The notes under the pieces are model-generated. The model was not told where the DNA came from, did no database searches, and was given only the letters and a program-made list of their open reading frames with translations. Made by a program: the position numbers and the translations under genes. Of a DNA stretch of 64,000 bases, positions 45,081 through 52,919 are shown one piece after another (the stretch's first letter is position 1; each line of letters begins with the position of its first letter). The DNA is taken from positions 372,001 through 436,000 of the forward strand of contig NZ_CP082787.1 in assembly GCF_021462285.1 (NCBI RefSeq), written 5' to 3'. This DNA comes from Serratia entomophila (lineage in GTDB: Bacteria > Pseudomonadota > Gammaproteobacteria > Enterobacterales > Enterobacteriaceae).

Positions 45081-46523
45081 ATGAACATTGCATCACCTGC
45101 GGCCAGGTTGGGCCGCGCAGGGCTGATTATTTTGCTGGCCGGGCAGCTGTTGCCGATGATTGATTTCTCCATCGTCAACGTCGGCCTGGACTCGATGGCG
45201 CAATCGCTGGGCGCCAGCCCGGCGCAGCTGGAACTGATCGTGGCGGTGTACGGCGTGGCCTTTGCCGTCTGCCTGGCGATGGGCGGCCGGCTGGGGGATA
45301 ACCTGGGGCGCCGCCGCCTGTTCCTGTGGGGCGTCCGGCTGTTCGCCATCGCCTCGTTGCTGTGCGGGATGGCGAACTCGGTCTGGCTGCTGTTGCTGGC
45401 GCGGGTGCTGCAGGGGGTGGGAGCGGCGCTGATAGTGCCGCAAATTCTCGCCACCATTCACGTGTGCCTGCGTGGCCGCGAACACACCCGGGCGCTGGGG
45501 CTGTACGGCGGCATCGGCGGGCTGGCGTTTATCGTCGGCCAGGTGCTGGGCGGGTTGTTGATCACCCTTAACGTGGCGGGCTACGGCTGGCGCAGCGTAT
45601 TTCTGATCAACATCCCGGTCTGCCTGCTGGTGCTGGCCTGCGCCCATCGCTGGGTGCCGGACACCCGCGGCGAAAAACCGGTGAGCATCGATCTGCCGGG
45701 CACGCTGCTGCTGGGGCTGACCATTGCCTGCCTGCTGTTCCCGCTGGCGCTGGGGCCGGTGTGGCATTGGCCGTGGCCGTGCCTGGCGCTGTTGGCCGCC
45801 AGCGTGCCCCTGCTGGCATTGCTGTGGCGGGTGGAGCGGCGGCAGGAGCAGCGAAATAACTTCCCGCTACTGCCGCCGGCGCTGCTGCGGCTGGCCAGCG
45901 TGCGTTTCGGGCTGATCATCGCCATCCTGTTTTTCTCCTGCTGGAGCGGCTTTATGTTCGTTATGGCGCTGACGCTGCAGGCAGGAGCGGGGCTGAACTC
46001 GTTCCAGTCGGGCAACGCCTTTATCGCGCTGGGGGCTGCCTATTTCGCCTCGTCGTTGCTGAGCAGTACGGTGGTTGAGCATTTCGGCAAGGTGCGCACC
46101 CTGATGTTCGGCTGCCTGATCCAGATGGCGGGCCTGCTGGCGCTGATGCTGACGCTGCGGCTGGTGTGGCCGCAGCCGGGGATCTTCAACCTGATCCCGG
46201 CGACGCTGCTGATTGGCTTTGGCCAGGCGTTTATCGTCAGCAGCTTCTTCCGCATCGGTTTGTCCGACGTGCCGACCGAGCACGCAGGTTCCGGCAGCGC
46301 CATGCTGGCTACCGTGCAGCAGACTGCGCTCGGCCTGGGGCCGATTCTGTTGGGCACGGTGCTGGTGCAGGTGCTGCATGTGACGCAGGGAAACTATCTG
46401 AGCGCGTTACTGACGGCGGTGGCGGTAGAGTTCGTGCTGATGCTGGCGTTGCTGTCGCGCACCCTGCTGGTGCTGCGCGCCGAGCGGCGGCAGGCGGCGC
46501 TGAAGCAGCCTTGCCGTTCATGA
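45081..46523 (+). CDS. MFS transporter, DHA2 (14-TM) family
   Basis: 480 residues from ATG 45081; a TTG three codons upstream is an alternative. Motif A of the major facilitator family (GGRLGDNLGRRRLF, loop 2-3) and motif C-like GLAFIVGQVLGG are present, with about 14 TM segments, as in EmrB/QacA-type drug:H+ antiporters. Conserved TM1 DFSIVNV motif (D of D1) is seen as MIDFSIVNVGL. Substrate unknown. Probably controlled by the divergent XRE regulator (121-nt shared intergenic region). Confidence 0.9.
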   Translation: MNIASPAARLGRAGLIILLAGQLLPMIDFSIVNVGLDSMAQSLGASPAQLELIVAVYGVAFAVCLAMGGRLGDNLGRRRLFLWGVRLFAIASLLCGMANSVWLLLLARVLQGVGAALIVPQILATIHVCLRGREHTRALGLYGGIGGLAFIVGQVLGGLLITLNVAGYGWRSVFLINIPVCLLVLACAHRWVPDTRGEKPVSIDLPGTLLLGLTIACLLFPLALGPVWHWPWPCLALLAASVPLLALLWRVERRQEQRNNFPLLPPALLRLASVRFGLIIAILFFSCWSGFMFVMALTLQAGAGLNSFQSGNAFIALGAAYFASSLLSSTVVEHFGKVRTLMFGCLIQMAGLLALMLTLRLVWPQPGIFNLIPATLLIGFGQAFIVSSFFRIGLSDVPTEHAGSGSAMLATVQQTALGLGPILLGTVLVQVLHVTQGNYLSALLTAVAVEFVLMLALLSRTLLVLRAERRQAALKQPCRS

Positions 46524-46556
46524 AGTGAGGCGGGGGAGACAGGCTCCCCCACCGGC

Positions 46557-47570
46557 TTAACCTTTCAGTAAATCCCCTTTCACCCCGGCGACAATCTCGA
46601 ACGAGCGCAACCGCGCATGATGATCGAAGATCTGGCCGTTGACCATGATCTCGTCGGCGTCGGTTTCACGCAGCAGCGCCTGCAGCCCGTGACGCACGGT
46701 ATTTTCATCACCCACGATCGACATCCGCAGCGCCTGCTCCACGCCATACTGCTCCCCGGCGGTCCACAGCGCGTGGATGTTATCCACCGGCGGCGGCAGC
46801 GGGCCGGGCGAACCGCGGCGCAGGTTGATGAACTGCTGCTGCATCGAGCTGAACAGGAAGCGCGCATTGCTGTCGCTGTCGGCTGCCACCACGTTGACGC
46901 ACACCATGGCGTGCGGTTGCGCGCACTGTTTGGACGGTTTGAAGTTTTCGCGATACAGCTGCAGCGCCTGGAACAGCATATCCGGCGCAAAATGCGAGGC
47001 GAAGGCGAACGGCAGGCCGAGCTGCGCCGCCAGCTGCGCGCTGTAGAGGCTGGAACCCAGCAGCCAGAGAGGCACGTGCAGCCCCTGGCCCGGCACCGCC
47101 TGCACCGGCTGGCCGGGCTGCGCATCGCAGAAATAATTTTGCAGTTCCTGCACGTCGCGCGGGAAGTTATCCACCTCGCCGGACAGATGGCGGCGCAGCG
47201 CCATCATGGTGCGCTGGTCGGTGCCCGGCGCACGGCCCAGCCCCAGATCGATGCGGCCGGGGTACAGCGATTCCAGCGTGCCGAACTGTTCGGCGATCAC
47301 CAGCGGCGCATGGTTGGGCAGCATCACGCCGCCGGAGCCGAGGCGGATGCTCTGGGTGCCGGAGGCCAGGTAGCCCAGCAGCACCGAGGTGGCGGCGCTG
47401 CCGATGCCGGTCATATTGTGGTGCTCCGCCAGCCAGTAACGCTGGTAGCCCCATTTTTCGGCGTGCTGCGCCAAATTCAGCGAGCAGTGAAAGGCGTCGC
47501 GCGCTTTGGCCCCTTGCGGAATGGGGGACAGGTCCAGTACCGAAAGCGGTACGGCAGCTTTTTCAGTCAT
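46557..47570 (-). CDS. yhbW: Luciferase-like flavin monooxygenase YhbW
   Basis: 337 residues from the ATG of [14 protein letters not shown] (47570), which has GGA 7 nt upstream; another ATG lies four codons upstream. Bacterial-luciferase-like TIM barrel with [39 protein letters not shown] and [12 protein letters not shown], all characteristic of the YhbW/YceB-like LLM group. Substrate unknown. In E. coli yhbW lies near deaD, so its position is conserved in outline. Confidence 0.93.
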   Translation of the reverse strand: MTEKAAVPLSVLDLSPIPQGAKARDAFHCSLNLAQHAEKWGYQRYWLAEHHNMTGIGSAATSVLLGYLASGTQSIRLGSGGVMLPNHAPLVIAEQFGTLESLYPGRIDLGLGRAPGTDQRTMMALRRHLSGEVDNFPRDVQELQNYFCDAQPGQPVQAVPGQGLHVPLWLLGSSLYSAQLAAQLGLPFAFASHFAPDMLFQALQLYRENFKPSKQCAQPHAMVCVNVVAADSDSNARFLFSSMQQQFINLRRGSPGPLPPPVDNIHALWTAGEQYGVEQALRMSIVGDENTVRHGLQALLRETDADEIMVNGQIFDHHARLRSFEIVAGVKGDLLKG

Positions 47571-47688
47571 GACATCGTCCATCAGAGGGTTGATCGCTTA
47601 AAGGGCGATTGCAGGAGTCTGCAAACTACAAAGCCAAAAAAGATGCTTTTTAGTGTTAAAAGCATAATCCAATTTATAGTTATAAAAG

Positions 47689-47713
47689 AGGATATATGTG
47701 CTTGTGATATCCT
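47689..47713. promoter_or_regulatory. Inverted repeat upstream of the HlyD-type exporter operon
   Basis: AGGATAT-N11-ATATCCT in an A+T-rich stretch between yhbW and the exporter. It is about 85 nt before the first exporter gene; a possible operator. Confidence 0.4.
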
Positions 47714-47799
47714 TATGAGAATAATGGTTTTTTGGGAGCCTACTGAGATATGGACATGACTACCCCCGCCCGCCGCTTACCCTTCCGGGAGCCGACATA

Positions 47800-48771
47800 A
47801 TGAAAAAAAAGACGCTGTTTACCCTGCTATTGATGGTGGTGGCTATCGCGCTGGCGGTCTTGTTCCGCGCGCATAATCAGGATTTGCTGTTACAGGGCGA
47901 AGTCGATGCGCCCGAGGTGATCGTGGCCTCCAAGGCCAAGGGGCGCGTGGTCGAACGCCTGATCGAGCGCGGCGACGACGTAAAGAGCGGGCAGTTGATG
48001 ATCCAGCTCGACAGCCCGGAGCTGGTGGCGCAGCTGCGTTCCGCGCAGGCGTCGCGCGACGAGGCCAAGGCGCAGCTCGAGCAGTCGCTGAACGGCACCC
48101 GTGAAGAGAGCATCCGCAACCTGCGCGCCAATCTGGCGCAGGCCGAGGCGCAATACCGCAATGCGCAGAACGACTACAACCGCAATCTGAGCATCGCCGG
48201 TAAAGGCTATATCTCGAAGTCCGAACTGGACAGTTCGCGCCGGGCGCGCGATACCGCCTTCCAGCAGGTGCAGGCGGCCAAGGCCAACCTGGATGAAGGC
48301 ATCAACGGCGACCGCGTCGAGCTGCGGCAGCAATACGCCGCGGCGCTGCGGGCGGCGGAGGAAAACCTGCTGCAGGTTAAGGCCCAAACCGACGATCTGC
48401 AGGTCAAGGCGCCGGTCGACGGCGAAGTGGGGCCGATCCCGGCGGAGGTGGGCGAGCTGCTGAACGCCGGCAGCCCGCTGCTGACGCTGATCCGCGTACC
48501 GGATGCCTACTTCGTGTTTAACCTGCGTGAAGACATTCTGGCCCACGTGCGCAAGGGCGATAAGGTCAGGCTGCGGGTGCCGGCGTTGAAAGACAAAATG
48601 ATCGAAACCGAGGTGCGTTACATCGCGCCGCTGGGGGATTACGCCACCAAGCGCGCCACCCGCGCCACCGGCGACTTCGATCTGAAAACCTTTGAGGTTC
48701 GCCTGTATCCGTCACAGCCGGTGGACGGCCTGCGCCCGGGGATGAGCAGCTTATGGCAATGGAAAGAATAA
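47800..48771 (+). CDS. HlyD/EmrA-type periplasmic adaptor (membrane fusion) protein
   Basis: 323 residues: one N-terminal TM (about 5-23), biotinyl-lipoyl-like half (VDAPEVIVASKAKGRVVERL, about 36-66), long alpha-hairpin coiled coil (about 75-205), second lipoyl half (DDLQVKAPVDGEVGPI) and beta-barrel domain. Links an inner-membrane pump to an outer-membrane channel in tripartite exporters. GGGAG precedes the ATG by 8 nt. Its end overlaps the following permease gene by 19 nt. Resembles E. coli YhiI/YbhG adaptors. Confidence 0.9.
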   Translation: MKKKTLFTLLLMVVAIALAVLFRAHNQDLLLQGEVDAPEVIVASKAKGRVVERLIERGDDVKSGQLMIQLDSPELVAQLRSAQASRDEAKAQLEQSLNGTREESIRNLRANLAQAEAQYRNAQNDYNRNLSIAGKGYISKSELDSSRRARDTAFQQVQAAKANLDEGINGDRVELRQQYAAALRAAEENLLQVKAQTDDLQVKAPVDGEVGPIPAEVGELLNAGSPLLTLIRVPDAYFVFNLREDILAHVRKGDKVRLRVPALKDKMIETEVRYIAPLGDYATKRATRATGDFDLKTFEVRLYPSQPVDGLRPGMSSLWQWKE

Positions 48772-49907
48772 GGGCCGGCTGGCGCTGCTTCAGCCACGCG
48801 TTTGACAACGAGTGCCGCGTCGCCTTCCGCAGCCCGGTGGTCCACTGGCTGAGCTGGATCTTTCCGCTGATATTGTTCGGGCTGATCAGCAGCAACTTTT
48901 CCGAAGGGACGCTGCTCGATCTGCCGGTATCGGTGGTCGACAGCGATCACAGCCCGCTGTCCAAATCGCTGACGCGCCGCCTGGACGCCGGTTCGCACGC
49001 CCACGTCGAGGCATACCCCGGCGGGTTGCAGGAGTCGCTGCATCGCCTGCGCAGCGCACAGGATTACGCGCTGCTCTACGTGCCGCCGGATTTTGAAGCC
49101 AACGCGCTGGCGGGCAAGCAGCCGAGCGTGGTGATGTATTACAACGCGCTGTTTTACGGCGCCGGGCTGTATTCCACCCAGGACTTCAGCGGCCTGATGA
49201 ACGAAATCAACGCCGGCTACCGCAGCATCATCGCCGGCGAAATGGGCAAAACGCTGCCGCCGCTGGCGGACGTGACGCTCTCCTACGGCAGCCTGTTCAA
49301 CGCCAGCGGCAGCTATATTTACTACCAGCAGTTTGCCGCCACCATCCACCTGCTGCAGCTGTTCGTGGTGACCTGCATGATCTACGTGCTGGCGCGCAGC
49401 AAGTCGTTGCTGAAGGCCAGGCCGTTCAGCCTGGCGTTGCTCGGCAAGCTGGCGCCTTACACCCTGTGCTTTACCAGCCTGCTGATGGTGGAGATCGCCG
49501 CGCTGGTGGGGATTTTCGACGCCAGAGTCAGCGGCAACCCGCTGTTTATGCTGCTGATTGGCTTCTTCTACGTGATGGCGGCGCAGAGCATCGGCCTGCT
49601 GTTGTTTACCTTTACCGGCAGCATCATTACCGCCTACAGCCTGATCGGCATCCTGGTGAGTATCGCGCTGACCTTTTCCGGCATGGCGGTGCCGGAGCTG
49701 TCGATGCCGTTGCCGGCGCGCATCATCTCCAATATCGAGCCGTTGACCCATGCGCTGTACGCGATGTTCGACGTGTTCCTGCGCCAGGTGCCGGCCAGCG
49801 CCATCTTCAGCGTATGCGCGCTGCTGGCGGTTTATCCGCTGGTGACCGCGCTGCTGGTGCGTAAACGGCTGCTGGTGCGGCTGCTGAAAGAAGGGGGCGC
49901 GGGATGA
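48753..49907 (+). CDS. ABC-2 type permease (first)
   Basis: 384 residues, ABC2_membrane_3 architecture: TM1 about 28-45, a large extracytoplasmic loop (about 46-185, beginning SSNFSEGTLLDLPVSVVDSDHSP), and a C-terminal bundle of five to six TM segments from about 195. Related to YhhJ/YbhR-type permeases that work with an ABC ATPase. The start is ATG 48753; ATG 48759 is possible. It overlaps both neighbours, so translational coupling across the three-gene operon is likely. Substrate unknown. Confidence 0.88.
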   Translation: MAMERIRAGWRCFSHAFDNECRVAFRSPVVHWLSWIFPLILFGLISSNFSEGTLLDLPVSVVDSDHSPLSKSLTRRLDAGSHAHVEAYPGGLQESLHRLRSAQDYALLYVPPDFEANALAGKQPSVVMYYNALFYGAGLYSTQDFSGLMNEINAGYRSIIAGEMGKTLPPLADVTLSYGSLFNASGSYIYYQQFAATIHLLQLFVVTCMIYVLARSKSLLKARPFSLALLGKLAPYTLCFTSLLMVEIAALVGIFDARVSGNPLFMLLIGFFYVMAAQSIGLLLFTFTGSIITAYSLIGILVSIALTFSGMAVPELSMPLPARIISNIEPLTHALYAMFDVFLRQVPASAIFSVCALLAVYPLVTALLVRKRLLVRLLKEGGAG

Positions 49908-51043
49908 AAATCTATTGGCAAACCTTCGTAAAGGTGCTGCTCGGCATGTTGGAGCGGCCGATGTGGCTGATGCTGATCCTGTCGCTGTGCATCATGAGCA
50001 TGGTGTACGCCAACCGCACGGTGTGGGATCTGCCGGTGGGGGTGGTCGATCAGGATCACAGCACCGCCAGCCGCCAGCTGATCCGCCAATTGGACGCCAC
50101 CTCCAAGATCGCCATTGAAACCTACGACAGCCTGGAACAGGCGCAGCGCGATCTCGGCTGGCGCAAGCTGTTCGCGGTGATCATCATGCCGGTGGATCTG
50201 GAGAAGAAGATCCTCAGCGGGCAGAATATCGTGGTGCCGGTGTACGGCGACGCTACCAACCGCTTGGCCAACGGCCAGATCCAGCAGGACGTGGTGGCGG
50301 CCTATCAGCAGTTGCTGGGCGACTACAACAACGGGCTGCTGCTGCGCAGCGGTTTCAGCGAACGCCAGGCGCAGGTGATCATGACGCCGATACTGGGACA
50401 GACGCTGGACGTATTCAACCCGGGCATCAGCTTTGCGGCGATTATCTTCCCCGGCCTGCTGGTGATGCTGTTGCAGCACTCGCTGTTGATCGCCTGCATC
50501 CGCGTCAGCATCGCCATGAAGAACCTGCCCGGCGGCAAAGCGCCGTTTGCGGCACATCTGGGCGGGCTGACGGCGCTGCTGCCGATTTGGCTGTTCCTGT
50601 CGATCGTGCTGTTCGTGTTGTGGCCCTGGGTGCTGGGTTACCGCCAGACGGCGGGCATCGCGGAAATCCTGCTGCTGACCTTCCCGTTCCTGCTGGCGGT
50701 GCTGGGGTTGGGCAAGCTGGTGACCGAGTGCCTGCGCAGCGTCGAAATGATCTACCTGACGCTGGCGTTTATCACCACCCCAATCTTCTATTTGTCGGGC
50801 ACCATCTGGCCGCTGCAGGCGATGCCGGGCTGGGTGCGCGCCATCTCTTACTGCATCCCCTCCACCTGGGCCACCAAGGCGGTCGCCGGGGTGAACCAGA
50901 TGGGGCTGTCGCTGAATGAGGTGTGGGGTGACGTGGTGATGCTGCTGGTGCTGGGGATCATTTACACCCTGTTGGGTTTCGGCGTCGGTTTTATACGCAA
51001 CAGCGTGGCGCTGCGCGGGATGTTCAGGAAGCGGCGGGCGTAG
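49904..51043 (+). CDS. ABC-2 type permease (second)
   Basis: 379 residues, the same architecture as its upstream neighbour and probably its heterodimer partner: TM1 about 18-38, a large loop starting NRTVWDLPVGVVDQDHST, and C-terminal TM bundle with FYLSGTIWPLQAMPGW, a hallmark of YhhJ/YbhS-type permeases. Overlaps the previous gene by 4 nt (ATGA). No ABC ATPase gene follows; an A+T-rich, gene-poor region begins directly after the stop. Confidence 0.88.
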   Translation: MKIYWQTFVKVLLGMLERPMWLMLILSLCIMSMVYANRTVWDLPVGVVDQDHSTASRQLIRQLDATSKIAIETYDSLEQAQRDLGWRKLFAVIIMPVDLEKKILSGQNIVVPVYGDATNRLANGQIQQDVVAAYQQLLGDYNNGLLLRSGFSERQAQVIMTPILGQTLDVFNPGISFAAIIFPGLLVMLLQHSLLIACIRVSIAMKNLPGGKAPFAAHLGGLTALLPIWLFLSIVLFVLWPWVLGYRQTAGIAEILLLTFPFLLAVLGLGKLVTECLRSVEMIYLTLAFITTPIFYLSGTIWPLQAMPGWVRAISYCIPSTWATKAVAGVNQMGLSLNEVWGDVVMLLVLGIIYTLLGFGVGFIRNSVALRGMFRKRRA

Positions 51044-51213
51044 GGGATATATATTGTTGTTATAGCGTAAAAATACGGTAACTCTGCTTTATTGCTATTG
51101 ATGGTTTTTTATTTATTAGATTTCAAATGGTTATGTTGTTTCCCGGATGCTTAAATCGCGGTGAAATCTCGTAGATGTTGAAAATCAATTTAATTCAATT
51201 AGATATATTTAGA
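51044..51213 (+). other. A+T-rich leader-like sequence before a CRISPR repeat
   Basis: 170 nt, clearly more A+T-rich than its surroundings, without an ORF. The part next to the repeat (about 51180-51213) is almost purely A/T and holds AATCAATTTAATT, a near match to the IHF consensus WATCAANNNNTTR. Type I-E leaders are A+T-rich, abut the first repeat and carry an IHF site, so the arrangement fits a CRISPR leader, but homology was not tested. Confidence 0.45.
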
Positions 51214-51242
51214 GTGTTCCCCGCGAGAGCGGGGATAAACCG
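51214..51242 (+). CRISPR. Solitary type I-E CRISPR repeat
   Basis: 29 nt: GTGTTCCCCGCGAGAGCGGG, then GATAAACCG. The length, the CCCCGC-GAGA-GCGGGG palindrome and the GATAAACCG end are those of type I-E (E. coli Cas-E) repeats; it differs from the E. coli repeat as I remember it at only a few positions. No second copy is seen after a 32-33 nt spacer length (51275 onward) or elsewhere nearby, and no cas gene is in the window. Probably a relict of an array that lost its spacers, or a one-repeat leader-end remnant. Confidence 0.75.
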
Positions 51243-51269
51243 AGAATTTGTTGTACCGAGCGGCACTCG

Positions 51270-51700
51270 GCAGGGGGGGATTGCTATTCACTAGGCAGGT
51301 ATTTTGCGGAAATTCAGCTTTCTCGATGATATGCCAGCCGTTCACTGTGCCGACAAAAGTGCGCCTGAAAATTATTACCTCTCCGCAATCTTCCTAACCT
51401 TCACGACGGTGATGGTTCTCCGCAGTTTCCTGCCGTAAATATCATGCACATGATAATAAGTAGCCATATGGCTACTCTGTTGAATTACCGGACACCCGTT
51501 TCCGGGTAATCCGACTTTCTGGATTATGGCAACTTTCCGGAAGTGTTCCACGGCGGGAAAATAATCATACCGCGGTTTAAAGAGGTGGAGCAGTCGATCA
51601 GGAGGGGCGCTAAACATCGTAGAATTCGTTGATTGGTATCTTGCTGGCCAGGGATCAATAAAGCGTGGGCAATGCGTCGCGAATTACTGTCCCCCCCTGC
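51270..51700. repeat. Segment bounded by 11-bp inverted repeats
   Basis: GCAGGGGGGGA at 51270-51280 and its exact reverse complement TCCCCCCCTGC at 51690-51700 enclose 409 nt that include a weak 80-codon ORF. A third, shorter copy (CAGGGGGGA, plus strand) lies at 51758-51766. No transposase or target duplication is evident; the arms are low-complexity. Confidence 0.35.
51375..51617 (-). CDS. Uncertain 80-codon ORF
   Basis: Would encode MFSAPPDRLLHLFKPRYDYF... ending RKLRRTITVVKVRKIAER. I do not recognise it. The basic C-terminus is faintly like SymE-type toxins but lacks their core, so I do not assign it. No clear ribosome site; it lies within the inverted-repeat segment. It may be a remnant or non-coding. 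Confidence 0.25.
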   Translation of the reverse strand: MFSAPPDRLLHLFKPRYDYFPAVEHFRKVAIIQKVGLPGNGCPVIQQSSHMATYYHVHDIYGRKLRRTITVVKVRKIAER

Positions 51701-51886
51701 TACACAACGTGCCTGTGCGACATTCTCGTCGCCAGGCTGACGTAATGTTGAAGTTAACAGGGGGGAGGTCCGCTTGGAAAACGGAAATTATCCTACGTTA
51801 ACAAAACCAGCATGCGAAGGGAGCAAACACCAGCGCAATGGAATTCGTTGGCTCGAGTGTAACCATCGTTTGAGCCACGCCGTTTT

Positions 51887-52264
51887 TTAGCAGCCACCTG
51901 CCTGTTTTGCACCGTAGGTTGCTTGGTCAACGGTGTATTTGTCTCCGGCACTTGAGGAAAGTTGATGAATGAGGCCTTTGCACGAGAAGCCCATCATACT
52001 GAGATACTGCTTCGCAGATTTCACCGCCTCCTGGTTCCAATCAATGTTCAGGCTGTCCACTGCTACCGTAGCGTCAGAAATCTCGTAACCATCCCCTGCA
52101 TCCGATGAGAGCTGCTGAATAAGTCCGTTCCGTGAGAAGCCCGCCACACTGAGATACTGCTTTGCAGATCTAGCGGCATTTTTTTGAGGTCCAGTCAAAT
52201 CTCCCGCCCATGTTGGCGCAGCGACAAACAAAGCGACAGTCAGTACTATCTTCAAAAAATTCAT
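51887..52264 (-). CDS. Exported Ltp-family protein with two Ltp repeats
   Basis: 125 residues from ATG 52264 (MNFLKIVLTVALF), with GGAG 8 nt upstream; an in-frame ATG seven codons earlier lacks this. Signal peptide about 1-20 (ending TWA), no lipobox cysteine. Two tandem Ltp motifs (PF07553): AARSAKQYLSVAGFSRNGLI at about 31-50 and AVKSAKQYLSMMGFSCKGLI at about 79-98, each followed by QLSS or HQLSS and an acidic turn. Ltp of Streptococcus thermophilus prophage TP-J34 is a superinfection-exclusion lipoprotein that blocks phage DNA entry. Here the protein is probably periplasmic with free cysteines in the second repeat and at the C-terminus. Defence function is inference from the family. Confidence 0.8.
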   Translation of the reverse strand: MNFLKIVLTVALFVAAPTWAGDLTGPQKNAARSAKQYLSVAGFSRNGLIQQLSSDAGDGYEISDATVAVDSLNIDWNQEAVKSAKQYLSMMGFSCKGLIHQLSSSAGDKYTVDQATYGAKQAGGC

Positions 52265-52299
52265 TGAAATATCTCCATAATCCATACGGCGCCTCTAAC

Positions 52300-52325
52300 G
52301 CCCTCTAAATCCTTGCCTAGAGGGC
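52300..52325. promoter_or_regulatory. Inverted repeat upstream of the Ltp-family gene
   Basis: GCCCTCTA-N10-TAGAGGGC, perfect 8-bp arms, 36-61 nt upstream of the start codon; an operator or 5'-leader hairpin. Confidence 0.45.
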
Positions 52326-52504
52326 CAACTTTACAGGGGCCGCGTGCAAAAGGGAAAATATTCTAAGCTAGGGATGTTTTTTAAGCATTGGTGTTTAGCA
52401 ACGGCCTGAATTGACGATGCTGTGTCGTTTCAGCGTCCGAAACCGAACGATTGCGTACGCCATGCCGATAACTTGTAGATAGTAAGGAAGAGGGGCTTGT
52501 ACAG

Positions 52505-52576
52505 ATGGAACCCTGCCAGGGTTGCGGAGGATATCGATTGGAAGACCATTGCCGAGAGTGCGACCCTGAAGAGTAA
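52505..52576 (+). CDS. Candidate 23-residue CxxC-CxxC small protein
   Basis: ATG 52505 to TAA 52576 encodes MEPCQGCGGYRLEDHCRECD followed by PEE. Two CxxC pairs (C4/C7 and C16/C19) separated by 8 residues could bind one zinc ion as a mini zinc ribbon. AAGGAAGAGGGG ends 9 nt before the ATG, a strong ribosome site. Too short for statistical coding support. Four cysteines in 23 codons with a good ribosome site are unlikely by chance but not proof. No homologue recognised. Confidence 0.4.
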   Translation: MEPCQGCGGYRLEDHCRECDPEE

Positions 52577-52663
52577 ACGCCGCAGCGTAACCAGCAATTT
52601 AACATAAGCGCATTATGCGTACGATATGTCTCCAGAGTCGTTCGTTATGCCCGCCATTTTTAG

Positions 52664-52843
52664 GAGCTGAATAATCCACTATGCGAAGCCAACGTGGACA
52701 TCTGCTATCTAGATGCTGCTCAGTATCAGGAGCTGGCGATCTCCCTCGGCGTATATGGTTTGCCAACTCCGCGAGTTCTAAATGTACCCAGAACAATGCA
52801 GTTAACGGCTTACAGTGCGGGTAAGCGAGAGGGGGCAAAGTGA
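52664..52843 (+). pseudogene. Remnant of a thioredoxin-fold gene
   Basis: The frame between TAG 52661 and TGA 52841 reads ELNNPLCEANVDICYLDAAQ, then YQELAISLGVYGLPTPRVLN. This matches the second half of a thioredoxin fold: the D-x-D turn strand, helix ELAISLGV and the cis-proline YGLPT. There is no start codon with ribosome site, no upstream CxxC active-site region, and the segment after cis-Pro is degenerate. It therefore looks like a decayed fragment. Confidence 0.45.
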
Positions 52844-52919
52844 GCGAAGGTGAAAAGAAAACGGGGAAAAAGTGTGTGGCGCAGCACCGACGGCAGATCG
52901 CCGCCGGTGCATTGCATCG

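Noticed and set aside
51275..51303. Second CRISPR repeat expected one spacer (32 nt) after the first
   Set aside because: The sequence there is a G-run and unrelated; no repeat copy is visible on either strand nearby, so I report a lone repeat and not an array.
51375..51617. SymE-type toxin for the 80-codon ORF
   Set aside because: Only a vague likeness in the basic C-terminus; the SymE core motif is missing.
52381..52605. Minus-strand 74-codon ORF
   Set aside because: Overlaps the CxxC micro-ORF in antisense and lacks a ribosome site; serine-rich composition typical of a shadow frame.
52599..52838. Minus-strand 79-codon ORF
   Set aside because: It is antisense to the thioredoxin-like remnant, has no ribosome site and no family features.
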